Part shown: piece after piece, positions 36,167-48,259 of the stretch
Layout: each line of letters opens with the position of its first letter
Numbering within the stretch: position 1 is the first letter of the stretch
From: Taiwanofungus camphoratus
Lineage: Eukaryota; Basidiomycota; Agaricomycetes; Polyporales; Taiwanofungaceae
Length of the DNA: 64,000 bases
Reading direction: 5' to 3'
Assembly: GCA_003999685.1 (NCBI GenBank)
Contig: CP021232.1
Span: forward strand, 248,001 to 312,000
Program-made: the position numbers and the translations under genes
Notes under the pieces: model-generated
Told to the model about the DNA's origin: nothing
The model's database searches: none
Seen by the model: the letters and a program-made list of their open reading frames with translations, nothing else

Positions 36167-36238
36167 CCACCCACCCACCCACCCACCCGTCTGTCTGTCT
36201 GTCTGTCCGTCCGTCCATCCGTCCGTCCGTCCACCCGC
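36167..36238. repeat. Simple repeats (CCCA)n and (GTCT)n/(GTCC)n
   Basis: A run of CCCA units is followed directly by GTCT and then GTCC/ATCC units, each 4 bp. The ORFs through it are low-complexity shadows. Confidence 0.9.
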
Positions 36239-36410
36239 GCAGGCGAAGAAAGCGGAAACACAAGGGCCGGCCTTCGCACCCTCGCAGCCGCAGTCGCAGT
36301 CGCAGTCGCGGCGCGGGACCCAGGGTGCGCCACGGCTCGCAGCACGCTTTGTGCTTGTCCCCGCAGGGCGGGGGCCCCGACGAGGGCGAGGGCGCGCGCG
36401 TCGAGCTTTC

Positions 36411-36592
36411 GAGCCACAAGCCTCAAGCCTTAAGCCACACGCCTCAAGCCTCAAGCCTTAAGCCTCAAGCCTCAAGCCTCAAGCCGCACACCTCGAGCCT
36501 CAAGCCGCACACCTCGAGCCTCAAGCCTCCAGCCACACGCCTCAAGCCTCGAGCCTCAAGCCTCGAGCCTCAAGGAGCCCCGGCAGGCAGGC
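36411..36592. repeat. 7-bp CCTCAAG minisatellite
   Basis: About two dozen 7-bp units of the CCTCAAG type, with variants CCTTAAG and CCTCGAG, are interspersed with CCACACG or CCGCACA spacers. There is no coding meaning on either strand. Confidence 0.9.
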
Positions 36593-36659
36593 GCTCCGCA
36601 TCGACGGTGCCGGATGTCGCGTACGGTGCGCGTGGGCGGCGAGAGCGGCGGGGTCGTGG

Positions 36660-36930
36660 GCAGAACAGAACGGACGGCAGAGCACAGAACGGACGGCAGA
36701 GCACAGAACGGACGGCAGGAAATGGAAATAGAACGGGCAGGGAACGGGACGGGCAGCAGAGAATAGAACGGGCAGCAGAGAATAGAACGGGCAGCAGAGA
36801 ATAGAACGGACGAATAGAAATAGAACGGGCAAAGAGAAATAGAACGGGACGGGCAAAGAGAAATAGAACGGAACGGGCAAAGAGGACTGAACGGGCAGGG
36901 AACAGAACGGACGGCAGAAAATAGAGCAGA
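36660..36930. repeat. Minisatellite with AGAACGG(A/G)C core
   Basis: Units of 18-26 bp are built on AGAACGGACGGCAGAGCAC and AATAGAACGGGCAGCAGAG, grading from one variant to the next across 270 bp. Local strings of identical units suggest recent unequal exchange or slippage. Confidence 0.9.
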
Positions 36931-37082
36931 GCGCAGCCGAGGCCGGGGGAAGTGGGAAGGAGGGAAGGGCGGAAGGGGGATCTGCGCTCGCGGGGGAAGC
37001 TGGGAACCAGGGCGAGCGAATCCGGGTATACCGTGGTCGCAGAGCGTGCGGCGGCTTCGAACGCGGGAGCACCGAGCCGGCG

Positions 37083-37083
37083 G

Positions 37084-37133
<50 letters not shown>

Positions 37134-37540
37134 GCGGGCACGTCCGCCTCAGCCTGGGTACCATTATGCAGCGTACATAGCCTCCGTGGCTGAACGTCCA
37201 GCGCTCAGCGCTCAGCTCCAGCTCGCACAGTCGCGCTGGCAGAAGGACGGCAGGCTCGCGCGCGGAGGCCATCGCGAGCTCGAGCTCGGGCCCGGCCGCC
37301 CTGCGATGTGCGATGTGCGATGTGCGATGCGCGTCCGCTCTCTCAGCGCGGCAATGCACGTCGGCTGCCCGGCGACGGGGAAGAGGGCGGTGCGTGTGCG
37401 CCGCGGAGGCGTCAGCGGTGGTGTCGCGCGTGCCGCTGGCCACGGACGAGGTGCAGGATGGTGACGAGGGCGACGTAAGGAGAAGAGGAGAAGGGAAGGG
37501 AAGGGAAGGGGAGGGGAGGGAAGAGAAGAGAAGAGAAGCG
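37083..37540. repeat. Cluster of short tandem repeats
   Basis: Contains about eight GCCTGA hexamers (37083-37135), four GCGATGT heptamers (37303-37333) and a purine-rich GAAGG/GAAGA tract (37478-37540). Between them the sequence is GC-rich and no gene is recognised. Confidence 0.85.
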
Positions 37541-38769
37541 GGCACGCACCGTGACATGTGCACGATGATGCGCGATGCGGTAGATACACGACGGCCCGGG
37601 GATGTCCCGCGGGGAGGAGCACTGAGCACTAAGCAGCGAGCATAGAGTACTGAGCACTGAGCCTGCGCTGCTGGCGGGCAGTCGCCCGTGTTCGTTTCCT
37701 GTCCAAAGTTCGGATGGTATCCAGCTTGAGCCAAAGCCGGGGGGGGCACGCACCTGCCAGCTCTCTCGGTGCTCGACACTCGACGCTCGTTGCTGCGTAC
37801 AGCCACGATCCCGACCGCAGACACTGGCAGCGCGCATCCCCAGGCTGTCGCGGACTGCTGACCCAGTCGAATTGCAAAATGCTGATGGACGTCCGCGTCA
37901 AGGATGACAGCAGGCGCCGGCCTGGCCTTGCGCTATGGGCGCGGCGGGAACGGTGCCTGGCGCGTTGAATGCAGCAGCGGGCCAGTGCAAGTACGTACGT
38001 GTTATTCGGCAGCGTCTGCTGGCTGTCAGTGGCGTCGCGGCGAGGCGAGCTAACGCGGTGACGCGCGGCCGATCGGATCTGGTCGCGGCCAGGGGCAGCG
38101 TCCTGATGATGCAAGGCGGGTCTTGGCGGGGACGCGGGCGGCGGGGGGAGCGAATCACGGCCAGGGTGATGATGCAGCGCGCGCGACGAGCAGGGCGAGG
38201 ACGATAGAGGAATGGACGTGCGTCATCGCTGCGAGCGGGCGCGGGGACGGCAGCAGGCGTGTGACTGTGCGGGAAGAGGCAGGCGCGAGTGATGGCAAGG
38301 GTGCTTCCAATTGGGTCGTGCCGAGCGCCCGGCGGGGATCTCGATAGCGGCCTCGCCCAGCTCGATCGCGGTGAGCAGAGGCAGATAGCGCTTGCGGTGA
38401 CGATGCCTGCTCTCGCGTTCTGATATGCCTCCGAGTCCGAGCCTGCGCACGGCGTGTACACCTGCACCCACACGGAGGCCGTCTATCGTGTACATATAGC
38501 CCGGCCATGCGCGTCCACGACTGGTTCCCCTCTCCAGTCTGCGGCGGCGCGTGCCCACGACGCCTGACACTGACAGCTCGGCACTGCACACAAGGGATTG
38601 GCAGGGGCACCTGTCCTTGGCCGTCGCCGCGCCCGCGCCCTCCCCCTCGCGAGTGCTAGCGCCGATCGATATCGCGCACTGCACAGCCGGCTCCGGACGC
38701 CTGCGGCCATCCTCCTCCCCGTTATATCCACCTCCCACGCCCCTGCCTCCTGTTCGCTCCCCCTGCCGC
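37541..38769. other. GC-rich region upstream of the 38.9-kb gene
   Basis: Overlapping long ORFs on both strands reflect GC-richness, not genes. No domain is recognised. It likely includes the distal promoter of the gene starting at 38895. A second TATA-like ACATATAG is at about 38491. Confidence 0.4.
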
Positions 38770-38776
38770 TATATAG
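38770..38776 (+). promoter_or_regulatory. TATA box of the 38.9-kb gene
   Basis: TATATAG lies 119 bp before the ATG at 38895. It is followed by a pyrimidine-rich leader with CTCGCTCGCT repeats, typical of a fungal core promoter. Confidence 0.5.
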
Positions 38777-38894
38777 CACACACCCCTCCCCCGCCTGCTC
38801 GCTCGCTCGCTCGCTCGTCCTCCTCCTCTGCCTGCTGCCGCCCATCGCCCCGTCCTGCCCGTGAGAGTGAGAGCCCTGCCTGCCCGCGACGGCC

Positions 38895-41800
38895 ATGACG
38901 TCTGCCCGCATGTCGACCGTGCCCGCGGACCCGCCCCCCATCAGGGTAAGCCCCTCTCCGTGCTCGTCATCCCCTTCGCGTCATCCCACCGGCCGCTTTC
39001 TCTCCCTTTTTTCGCCTTTTTTATTTTATTTTTGTTCGTGCCTTCCCCGCTGTTATTCGTTTATCCCCTCGCCCGATCGCGCCCTCTTTCTTTTCTGCCC
39101 GCTGCCTCCCACGACACAGTGCACGCCGCGGCACGCCCTGCCGCCTCCAAGGTGGGCGCCGCGCCACCGTCACTCGCCGCACCCACGCTCGCACCCTGTC
39201 CGCCCTTCCTCGCTCTCGCTCTCACTTCCTTCCTCGCTTGCTTTCCTTCCCTCCGCCCTCCTTTCTTCCTTCCTTTCCCTTCCCACCGCACCGTCTCCCT
39301 CGTAACCGAGCCTTCGCGAAGAACCCCTCCGTCGCTTCTCTTCCCCTCCCCTTCTCGCACCCGCCGTACCGTGCTCCGTCCTTCTGCTTCCCCATTCGTC
39401 ATTAACCCTCCTTGCTTGGCCCCCCCTCCCCCTCCCCTCCTTCCCCTCCCTACCATCCCGCTTCCCGTTCTGCGATTTCGCTTTCGCTTTCGCCTTGCCC
39501 ATCCCGCAAGTCCCCCTCTCACCCCCTCCCACCGCTCACCCACTGACGCCTGCTTATCATTCCCGTCGCTACCAGGCCCGCCCGCGCAGCATGTTCCTCC
39601 CCGGCCTCCACCCCCTCTCCGAGCACGAGCACGAGCACGAGCACGACACCGCCGCACCCCCCGCGCCCGCTTCCGCACCCCACCGCGACTCCTTCCCCCA
39701 CCCGCACGCACACGCACACCCCCCGCACCCCTACGCCGCCCTCACGCTCCCCGCGCGCCCCCCCTACGCGCGGCGCCACACCACCGTCCTCGCCGGCACC
39801 CCCGCCCCCTTCTCCGCGCCCCCGCCCTTCCCGCGCCCCCTGCGCAGCTCGCCCCTCGCCGGCCCCAGCCTCGCCCTCGCGCGCGACGGCGTCACCGTGC
39901 GCCGCGTCGGCCGCACGAGCGAGGAGGAGGAGGCAGCGGCGTCAGCGGAGGAGGAGGTGGAGGTGGAGAGGGAGAGGGAGAGAGACGAGGCGGGGTACGA
40001 GGCGGACCGCAGCGGCGAGGGCGGCGCGAGCGTCGGCTCCAGCGCCAGTATCTGCGCCCCGCCGTCCGCTGCTAGCGAAGACCCCGCCCCCGCCCCCGCG
40101 CCGCCGAGCCCCGCGCGCGGCGTGCGCCGCCTGAGCCTCGGGCTGACAAAGCTCCGCAGCATGCCCGCGCTGCCGTTCCTCGCCTCCGCCTCCGTCCCTG
40201 CCTCCCCCTCCCCTGCACCCGCCCCTGCACCCGCTACGGCGCCGCGCCTCGCGCACAGCCCGTCCTCCACCTCGTGCACGTCGTCGCGCTCCGCGTCTTC
40301 TTCCCACCCGGGCTCGGGCTCGGGCTCGGACCCGCCCCCAGGCCCGAACTCGAGCGCGCCCGCGCGCAGGCGCTCCGCGCTCCTCCCCCCCGCCCACTCC
40401 CACGCGCACGCGCTGCCCGCCCCTCCTGCGCCCGGCCCGGCCATGCCCGCCGCGCCCAACCGCGCCGCATCCGCATCCGCCCCCGCACCCGCGCGCAGGC
40501 GCTCCGCGCTCCTCCCCCCGCCGAACCGCCCCGCACCCGCACACCCCACTACCAACCCCACCACCAACCCCACCACCAACTCTAACACCAGCACCAGCAC
40601 CAACACGCGCCCGCCCGAGCTCGACTGGCTCTCGACCGCCGCCCCCCCGCGCTTCTCGCGCGCCGGCCTGCGCGACGCGGGCGTCGTGCTGCCCGTGAGC
40701 GCACGGGACGCGCGCGCGCGCGCGATGCGGGCGGGGGAGAAGGGCGTGGGCATGGGTAAGGGCGTGGGTAAGGGAATGGGTAAGGAAATGGGTAAGGGCG
40801 TGGGTAAGGGCAAGGAACGCGCTGCGTCCGCGCCCGGGGCCCCGCGTGCGCTTGGGCGCGTCGAGGGCTTGCCGGCGCCGTCGGAGGGCACGCTGGGCGC
40901 GCTGCGGGCTGCTGCTACCGCTGCTACTGTTACTCCCACCGCCGCCGCCGCCGCTGCCGATCGCCACCGGACCCGCGGCCGCGGCGAGACGCAAAATCGA
41001 CCCCGGACCGCGGGCGCGAGTCAGGCGCCCTCGCAAGCCCCGAGTCCGATGATGACGGCGATGCGGACGCGGACGCGGACGCGGGCACAGAGCCAGCCCC
41101 CGCCGGCAGTACTCGCGCGGACGCCGTCCTCGCCGTTTTCGCCGCCGCCACCACTACCGTCGATGATGATGTCGCAGTCGTCCTCACCATCGTCCTCTCC
41201 ATCGTCCTCACCACCGTCACCATCGCCGTCGTCCCCGCCGCCCGCGCGCCCACGCACCGCGCCAGACGCGCCAGCCGAGCCGGACGACCCAGACGAGCCA
41301 GACACGCGCCTCCCCGCGCCCACACCGCCCTTCCTCGCCGACGCAGAGCTCTCGTCGACGAGCTCCCTCGCGAGCACCCCGAGCCTCTGCCGCTCCGCGA
41401 GCGACACGAGCGATGGTAGCGGCGTGGCCCGCCTGCGCGTGCGTGGCGCGGAGATGGAGGTGGAGGCGGAGGCGGAGGCGGAGGCGGAGGCGGAGGCGGA
41501 GGCGGAGATGGAGATGGCGCACATGGGTACAAACCCGAAGACGAAAACGAGGACAAACCCGAACCCGAACCCGAAAAAGAACCCGAAACCAAACCCGAAA
41601 GCGACGATCACGATAACGAACGCGGACGCGGGCGTCGTCGAGGTGCAGGTGAACGGCGTGCCCGTCGAGCGCGTCGCGCTCGGCCGCGCGGCGTCGGCCG
41701 CGCGGAGGCTCGTGCGCCGGCGGCCGGCGGCGGGGCTGGGGGAGGGCGGTAGGGATAGGGATGGGGGTGGGGATAGGGAGAAGGACAGGGAGAAGGACCG

Positions 41801-41942
41801 GGAGAAGGATAGGGAGAAGGACAGGGAGAAGGATAGGGATGGGGAGAGGGACAGGGACAGGGAGAAGGACAGGGACGGGGAGAAGGAGAGGGGCACGATC
41901 GGCCGCGCGTGGTGGCGCGTCGTGCAGAGCGTGCGCCGCTAG
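38895..41942 (+). CDS. Hypothetical disordered low-complexity protein, about 805 aa
   Basis: Not recognised. Two exons are proposed: 38895-38945 (MTSARMSTVPADPPPIR) and 39576-41942, joined in phase across a 630-nt GTAAGC...ACCAG intron. The intron is long for this genome, so other splice choices are possible. The product is almost wholly low complexity: His/Glu pairs near the start, ARRRSALLPP twice (about 40365 and 40492), a run of (M/V)GKG units (40740-40820), Ser/Pro tracts, an (EA)n tract (41455-41510), NPNPNPK units and a long (DREK)n tract (41760-41890). It closes with an ordered GRAWWRVVQSVRR tail. A short strand-like segment (VVEVQVNGVPVERVALG) precedes it. The very high GC content and in-frame repeats make it prone to length change. 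Confidence 0.6.
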
Positions 41943-43363
41943 CCGCCAGCTGCGCGAGGGCCGTGAGCCTCTGCCTCGGACGCGTGCGCGTGCGCGGCCC
42001 CCCCCCCGGGTATGAGAGGAGGTTGAGAGGAGAGGGGCAGACTGGGCCGAACGGACATTGGACATGACTTTCTCTTCTCTTTTTCTCTTTCTTTCTCTTT
42101 TTCTTTTTATTTTCTTGGTGTCTGCGCGCGCGTCTCGGCAGTGTGCTTGTTTGTGTCCGCGTTTTCACTATGAATTCTGCATGACGTCGCTTGCGCCTCC
42201 CATCTTTCGCGCACGCTGCCGCGTCCATTCTGCAGCCCGCCCCTCCTATTCCCAGGTGATATAATAATATATCGGCATCCATCGCTATCCTGCCCCTCCC
42301 ACACTCGTTCCCCCCGTCCCCGTCCCGGTCCCCTTCCACAAAACAGAGCGTCCAGACATAGACCCTAGATTGTATACACCCACACTCACCCACACACATA
42401 CAAACGCCCATGTACGCCTTGTTGCATCCGATCCCGCGCCCGCCGTAGCGGCCCCAACAATGTACCTACCTACGCAGCCATTCGCCTGCTCGAGCCTCCG
42501 CTATACTAACACTGATACCCCGCGCGGTGGCTGCAGCGCGCGCGTCCGATGTATTTCACTTGAGCGTGGTGAGGAGCGCGTATAGAGACTTTGCCGTCTG
42601 ACTCGGATCGGGAGGCGCCTGTGGTGTCTTCGGATCGAGTGGGAAGCACTTTGCCCCGCGCTCTCCGTTTTACCTGGCCACTGGGTGGTCCAGCCGTCCC
42701 GCTACTGACAAGTTACCCAGTAGCTTGCAAGACCGGCATCCCGGAGCGAGTTTGCAGCCGTTGCAGCGAGCGGTGCCTCACCAGCATCAGCATCAGGCTC
42801 ATGCTCAGGCCGGATGCTGCGAGAACACCCAGCGCGACGCGGTAAACACCTGCCTATTCGCAGACGCGTGCGTGGTCGGGCTGCTCATACCCAATCCGAT
42901 CCTGAACGGGCAACGCTCGAGTCCGTTCTCGATAGCGCATTCGGTGCAGCTTTACGAGCACAGGCCGTGGGTAAAGCACGCCGCCGCGAAAGAGATACCA
43001 GAAGGTTGTTCAACGCGAGGAATCGGCCGAAAGGACATCAAAGTGTGCAATGAGAGGGATTCACACCTACCTTGAGGAGAACTGATGAGACCTCCGTGTT
43101 CCTATAGAATAATTAGTCTGGAACGGGGTAACAAAAGGTAGCCCGCAAACCTCTAGCTGAAAGCAGGGAATAGGGCCGACCCTTCAGGACCCCACACAGT
43201 TACGGCGCCAATGCTCGCCCCCGAGTTGGCTAGGTCGATACTCGCACTTCATGAAACACCCAAAGCACAACGCAATTGCTGCAACAGCAATCGATAATGA
43301 TATTCCAGACAACAGGCAGAAATCAATGACAGGGAAATAGAATATGCAAAGAGCAAACAAGAA
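41943..43363. other. Intergenic region with possible gene remnant
   Basis: It starts with the pyrimidine-rich 3' flank of the preceding gene (about 42060-42120). On the minus strand near 42740-42870 a membrane-like stretch (YRVALGVLAASGLSMSLMLMLV) can be read, and a GTAGGT donor-like site is near 43072, but frames do not connect. It may be a decayed gene; nothing is named. Confidence 0.3.
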
Positions 43364-45680
43364 CTACATCGGCACAATGGGCGCACTGCCCTTCTCGTGT
43401 GCCGTCCGCAAACTATATAAAGTTACGGAGGTCAGTACAGATAATTGACATATTAGAAACATCAGAGGGATGTAAGCACCCGAGCACCGAACACATACCT
43501 ATAGTCATCACCGTTCTGGGTTATGTACCTCACCCATGGCAATGCCTGATACCCGCTCTTCTCGACAATCTTGAGATACCGCACCTGGATGCCGCTCACC
43601 GTGAAGTACGGGATTTCGAATTTTACCGTAATCGGGGCGCGCTTATCCATGTCTTGCTCTGCCATTGGGATAATTCAATTCCAACGTTTTGCAAGCCCAG
43701 CTAAGGACACGAAAGAAACTCACCACCCCTCACACTCGGCAGCCCGAAGTGTGCCCGCATCAAGAACTCACGGCCGCCCCCCAGCTGCTTGATCTTCCAC
43801 ACGAATGCGCTTTTGTCTGGCGCGTATTGCACGCTTCCCGTTGATGCCTGGTGGCACACCAAGTCTATGTCAATGATGGGACCCTGTACTGACAAATAGC
43901 CCTCTCCGGCGCGAACGTGCGGGGACAGGAGAAGAGATAAACGATAGGGAGAACAGAGGGAAGTAACGCACCCGGAACTTGGGCGTGTCCGCATCATCCG
44001 GCACTGGCACATATATTTCCACGTTGTTCGCTGTGCTGCGCCGTTTGAACTGCGCCTTGACCTTGACCATGTATTCGACGCGGCTGCCTTTATGGTGCTC
44101 TACCTGTGTGTCCGAGGCAGTGCCAATCAGTCTCAATGACACTTGGCGTAGAAGTCATGCAGTCGAAGAAAAATACAGTCGTGGGGTGGACGAACATGAT
44201 TTCGACACTTACCGCAGCCTCTACCCAAACGAGGGGCTTGACCGGCGTCGACAGCCGGTAGCTCATCAGCTCGAATTCGCCGTCGGGAGGAATGAAGCTG
44301 ATCGTGCGATCATTCTCGAAGCGCGACAGGCGCACGCACTGGTGGAACTTGACATCCTCCATCTCGATCGCCTTTCCGCGTGCGGCTGATAGTCAGGGAC
44401 AAACAGTCGTGCAGTGATGGTAGAGGCCCGCGAAGGGAACGTGCAGGGAGTATGGCAATCCGATCCGAACATCAGTCGAGGGAAAGGAAAGGTGCAAATA
44501 AAGTGATAATGCGACAATGACAACGACAACAAAAAATAGAAGGTAGCATCAGTTTCAGTGCGGGTTGGTCAGCCATGTCTCCATAGAGAAAAGTGGACGT
44601 ACTCACTTCTCCCCGTTGTCTCAAACATGACTTTATCATTCAATCCCAGCCTCAATTCCGGCATACCGGACAGGTAGCACTTCATTTTGATCGCACCGAG
44701 AATTTCAGAGCGCACAACGTTACCGTTCGCATTGACCTGCGCGTAAGATCGAGATGTTACTTCAATATCAAGCGAAGAGTCGGAAACGCGAAAAGGAACG
44801 ACCAGAAGATCATACATCTACATCACCAGTAGACGGTGATGACGAAATCAACAGCAGGGCAAGGAAGCAACAAGGCAGCCATGAGGGAACAGTAACTTAT
44901 ATTCGGAGAAGCAAAATAATGCAGTAATAATTAAGAGAACGATACGCACAAGCAAGTTCACGCTTTCGATGACATCGAGGAAGACTTCGTTCTTTCTGTA
45001 GCGGATACCCTCGGACCGCCATGACACGGCATTCGTGACGGCTATTGGCGGACGAACTTGTACTTCAAGTTTGTAAGATTCTTGTGTGATGTATCTGGAC
45101 GCGCAAGAGAAATCGAATCATTATATGAGCCCCGGAAATTCGCGCGATCGGTTGCAGGATGTGCATGATAGACCGCGAGGGACGGGAGAGGGAATGGTCA
45201 AAATGAAGAACACGTACTCTTGCAATATTTTGCTCTCTGTAGTCTGTGGGTATCCGAAGTCCATCATCTCGTCCAGCAGCTCGTAAATGATGACAAAGTT
45301 GTCGCGAATAGACTCCTCTTCAAGTTCCTTGAAGTACTCAATGAGGACTTGGACAAGACGGTGGAGGAAGAGGATGATCTCGGTCGCGTTCGTGTTTCGT
45401 TTTGACAATGCGAGCACTGCACACGCCCGCACATACTCAGTGATCTAGCAGACGATGCGCATAGCGGAACAGCGCACGCACAATAAAGGTTTGAATGTCG
45501 GATGTGCATGTAATTCACGCCCTCCCGTGTGAAACATGGTGTGACCTGCTGGCCCTCCTCTTCGAGGTCGAGGACAATGGGTAGGAAGCGTTCAATATAC
45601 GAGGAGGGCACGTCGTCGCGGTACGACCTCTGAATGAGCGGCTTGCCCTTAAGGTCGAGAATTGCGATCAGGCTTGCCAT
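43364..45680 (-). CDS. apm1: AP-1 clathrin adaptor complex mu subunit
   Basis: Nine exons fit without any break: 45482-45680, 45218-45416, 44950-45094, 44607-44736, 44213-44385, 43972-44103, 43724-43847, 43499-43658 and 43364-43412. They give 436 aa, the usual length of AP-1 mu. The N-terminal longin domain begins MASLIAILDLKGKPLIQRSYRDD. The family signature FVIIYELLDEMMDFGYPQ is near residue 120. The C-terminal mu-homology domain includes RLSRFENDRTISFIPPDGEFELMSYRL, split here by description only, AQFKRRSTANNVEI and SGYQALPWVRYIT. As part of AP-1 it sorts cargo with tyrosine-based signals into clathrin vesicles at the trans-Golgi network and endosomes. The C-terminus carries an extra short tail ending SAPIVPM. 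All introns have G[TC]RNGT donors and CAG/TAG acceptors. Confidence 0.97.
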
Positions 45681-46099
45681 GATACCAGATGTAACAGGCT
45701 TCCCTAGGATAGTTTGTGTCCGGATGAAGCTAGGGAGGGATAAAGGGATGGCTAAGGCCTGAAAATGGATGCGGTGTCAGCTGATTGCCCGTCGGGTGCG
45801 ACGATCGTGTATGGTTTGCAAGAGTGCAACCCGCTGTTACGAAAGTAATAATCGGGCTACTAGTATTGATGCCGTAAGCAGGCCTTGTTGCTATTTAGGA
45901 CACCGTTACTCAAACAAATGTGTATGACGAGAACATTGAGAATAGGTCAATGTATTAGCAAGAACCTAAATAAGAGCAAGGTAAACTATACATGGTCTGG
46001 AATCTGGATCAATATGAACCTAACACACATAATTGCCGGACCCATTTGAGCCTCTCCAAATATAAATCGTTCATACCAACCCAAAGCAAGTCTCCAACT
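45681..46099. other. Promoter region of apm1
   Basis: 419 bp lie between the apm1 start (45680) and the stop of the PQ-loop gene (46100), both on the minus strand. No TATA box is evident close to the start. No further gene is seen. Confidence 0.5.
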
Positions 46100-48140
46100 T
46101 CAGCGCGTCCACTTCAGCCACCAAAACAACCCGCCCACACCTGTCCCTGCCTTCCCCTCAACTCCATTTCTCTTTAACAATGGTGTCTCTTCACTGGTCT
46201 CTCCTCCCTCCGCGATGCTCCTCACATCAGTCTCCACTGCCTCTTCCACTGCGACTTCTACAGGCGCACCCTCATCCGGCCCTCTGATCACAGGGACAAG
46301 AGAACCAGGCTGTGATGGAACGATCGGATTCCCAAAGTCGTCGATACCGAGACGCGCTTGGCGAGCGCGCCAGAATAGGCACATGATAAGCAGCGAGCCC
46401 TGCATTACACCCGCTACTGCGTATGGGAGCCATGCTAACGAAACTGTGAGCTTCACACGCGAGGGAAGGAACAACACCGCAACTTACTAGTCCAATTCGT
46501 ACTGGGCCTAGCGTCCAAATTCATGAATCAGAATAGACCAGAGGAGAATGAACAGAGCTTACCTCAGCGCGATACTGAGTACCATAACTACAGCACCGGG
46601 ACTCTGGATCAGCATCATCGGGACACTTAGGGCGCCCACCAACCGCAGCTTTGCTGTGTGCACGAGCTGTGGCGCATACTGTAGCGCGGCGAGCAGCGCA
46701 GATGTTACGCCGAGGAATGTCGCCCACGCGTGTACGCGCCGCTCATGCGGCGAGTCAGGGCCAGGGGAAGGCGCAAAGTTGGAGAGGAGAAGAAAGGTGA
46801 CGAAAGTAATTAGTGCACTGACGCGAAGGTGGCCTTCAGAAGGGACAGAGGGTAAGAATGTACGATGCGTACATGTGGAGAAACACAACCCAGCTCAGGA
46901 TGATCGACAGTCTCCACGCGTCACTCTTGATGCTCGCCTTGGCGCGTGGTGGGCGGGAGTCATGCGTGTCTGCACCTGTGTCTACATCGAGCGCGACTGC
47001 GGCATACTTCAGATGTGGTGGAAAGTAGATCATGTACAGGACTAGGCTATATATACAACGCAAAGAGTTTGTTGTGAATCTAATCGTACCAGATATGGAT
47101 ATGACCTACATGATAGTGAATAGGGCCCACTGCAGCGTCAGCTGGAATATTCCTGCGACAGATTCGATGCAGCTCCCAACGCTCTGTAACATCATACGAC
47201 ATCGTCAGCCTACTCATCCCCTCTCGGCTGTGTAGCCTAGTGCCAAACTCAACAGATTGCACTTACAAGCACCCGACAACACCGCACGATCCCCCACTGC
47301 ATCACAATACTAGTCCCACAAAGGCGCACTTAATCATCGGCGGTGCTAGAACTAACGGATGTACTAACACTCACATATTAAGCATGCCGGATGCGCTCGA
47401 CGTACTCCCGAGTAGAAGGAACCAAGGGCTAAACCCTTCCGATGATTTCGCAGAGATTATCCGAAGGTGCTGATGTATAATGAAGGGAGGTGGAAATGAA
47501 GCAAGTTCGTGAGCGAAAGGAAGATGGTTATGAAAGAAAAGGTAAGGAAAGGAGAATATAATGACAGAGCCATGCCAAAGAACGCCCCGTGTCAGGCTAC
47601 TGATTGTATTTCCCTTCAATTCCATAAGAAATGGGGGATCTTCAACCAAGACCTGTAACCTGCATTGGCACGAGACTGGGAGCCGATCCATCGTATATAT
47701 ACTGGCGCCCCTTCCTGACGTTACATACGAGTGCCAACGACCTAGTATACCAAGCCAAGAAAGGCGTTTTGAAACATGCAGATACGCCATTATCGGTCAG
47801 CGTCCACACAATTTCAGAGGGGTGCATTCGATACAAAACCCCTCACACTCATGTATGGAACAGGATTAAATGAGGTGCGGCGCAGCAGTGACCGCCTCCC
47901 AAACGTTGTAACTCACCTGAGGGAGGTAGGAGATGGCAAGGCCAACGCACAAACCGGCTGTGAGTACGTTCGCCGCATAATCATGGTGCTACGAGCCAAT
48001 TCGACATGCATATAATTGCGCAGTCGTTTGGCGTAGTTGTGCGATGAGCACGAGGTTTCATGAGTAGAATTTGGTCAGTCCATAACTTTCGTCCGAGAAG
48101 GTGAGCGCCCTACCGGAACACATGTCTCGAGGTTGGACAT
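46100..48140 (-). CDS. PQ-loop repeat membrane protein (7-TM)
   Basis: Nine exons join in phase: 48114-48140, 47917-47988, 47375-47469, 47267-47309, 47110-47183, 46873-47046, 46563-46817, 46488-46507 and 46100-46434, giving 364 aa. The start is fixed by a 9-codon first exon (MSNLETCVP) that splices into HHDYAANVLTAGL. The two PQ dipeptides expected of the family are at SYLPQ (residues 32-33) and QYAPQ (211-212), each in a hydrophobic helix. The first is followed by SSEGFSPWFLLLGSTSS and the second by RLVGALSVPMMLIQSPG. About seven membrane segments are visible, then a cytosolic acidic tail. PQ-loop proteins act as lysosomal/vacuolar amino-acid exporters, sugar carriers or cargo receptors; the substrate here is unknown. 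The second intron is about 447 nt. Confidence 0.9.
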
Positions 48141-48259
48141 GGTGTACAACGATGAACTAAGAAGCAGCATCTGCTTGCATTTGGGTCTGCCGCGCAGACG
48201 CCACGACGCGTCGAGATCAGGTGATCAGGGCGTTCAGGCTCGATCGATGACTGGGATGA

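Noticed and set aside
36411-36592. CCTCAAG array as telomere repeat
   Set aside because: The unit is not a TTAGGG-type telomere motif, it is interrupted by spacers and lies inside the window among other minisatellites.
36556-37824. 422-codon minus-strand ORF across the minisatellite island
   Set aside because: It is made of translated tandem repeats, has no recognisable domain and overlaps equally long ORFs in other frames.
39764-41036. Long minus-strand ORFs (up to 391 codons) opposite the 38.9-kb gene
   Set aside because: GC-rich codon mirror frames; products are low-complexity reversals of the plus-strand repeats with no promoter or splice support.
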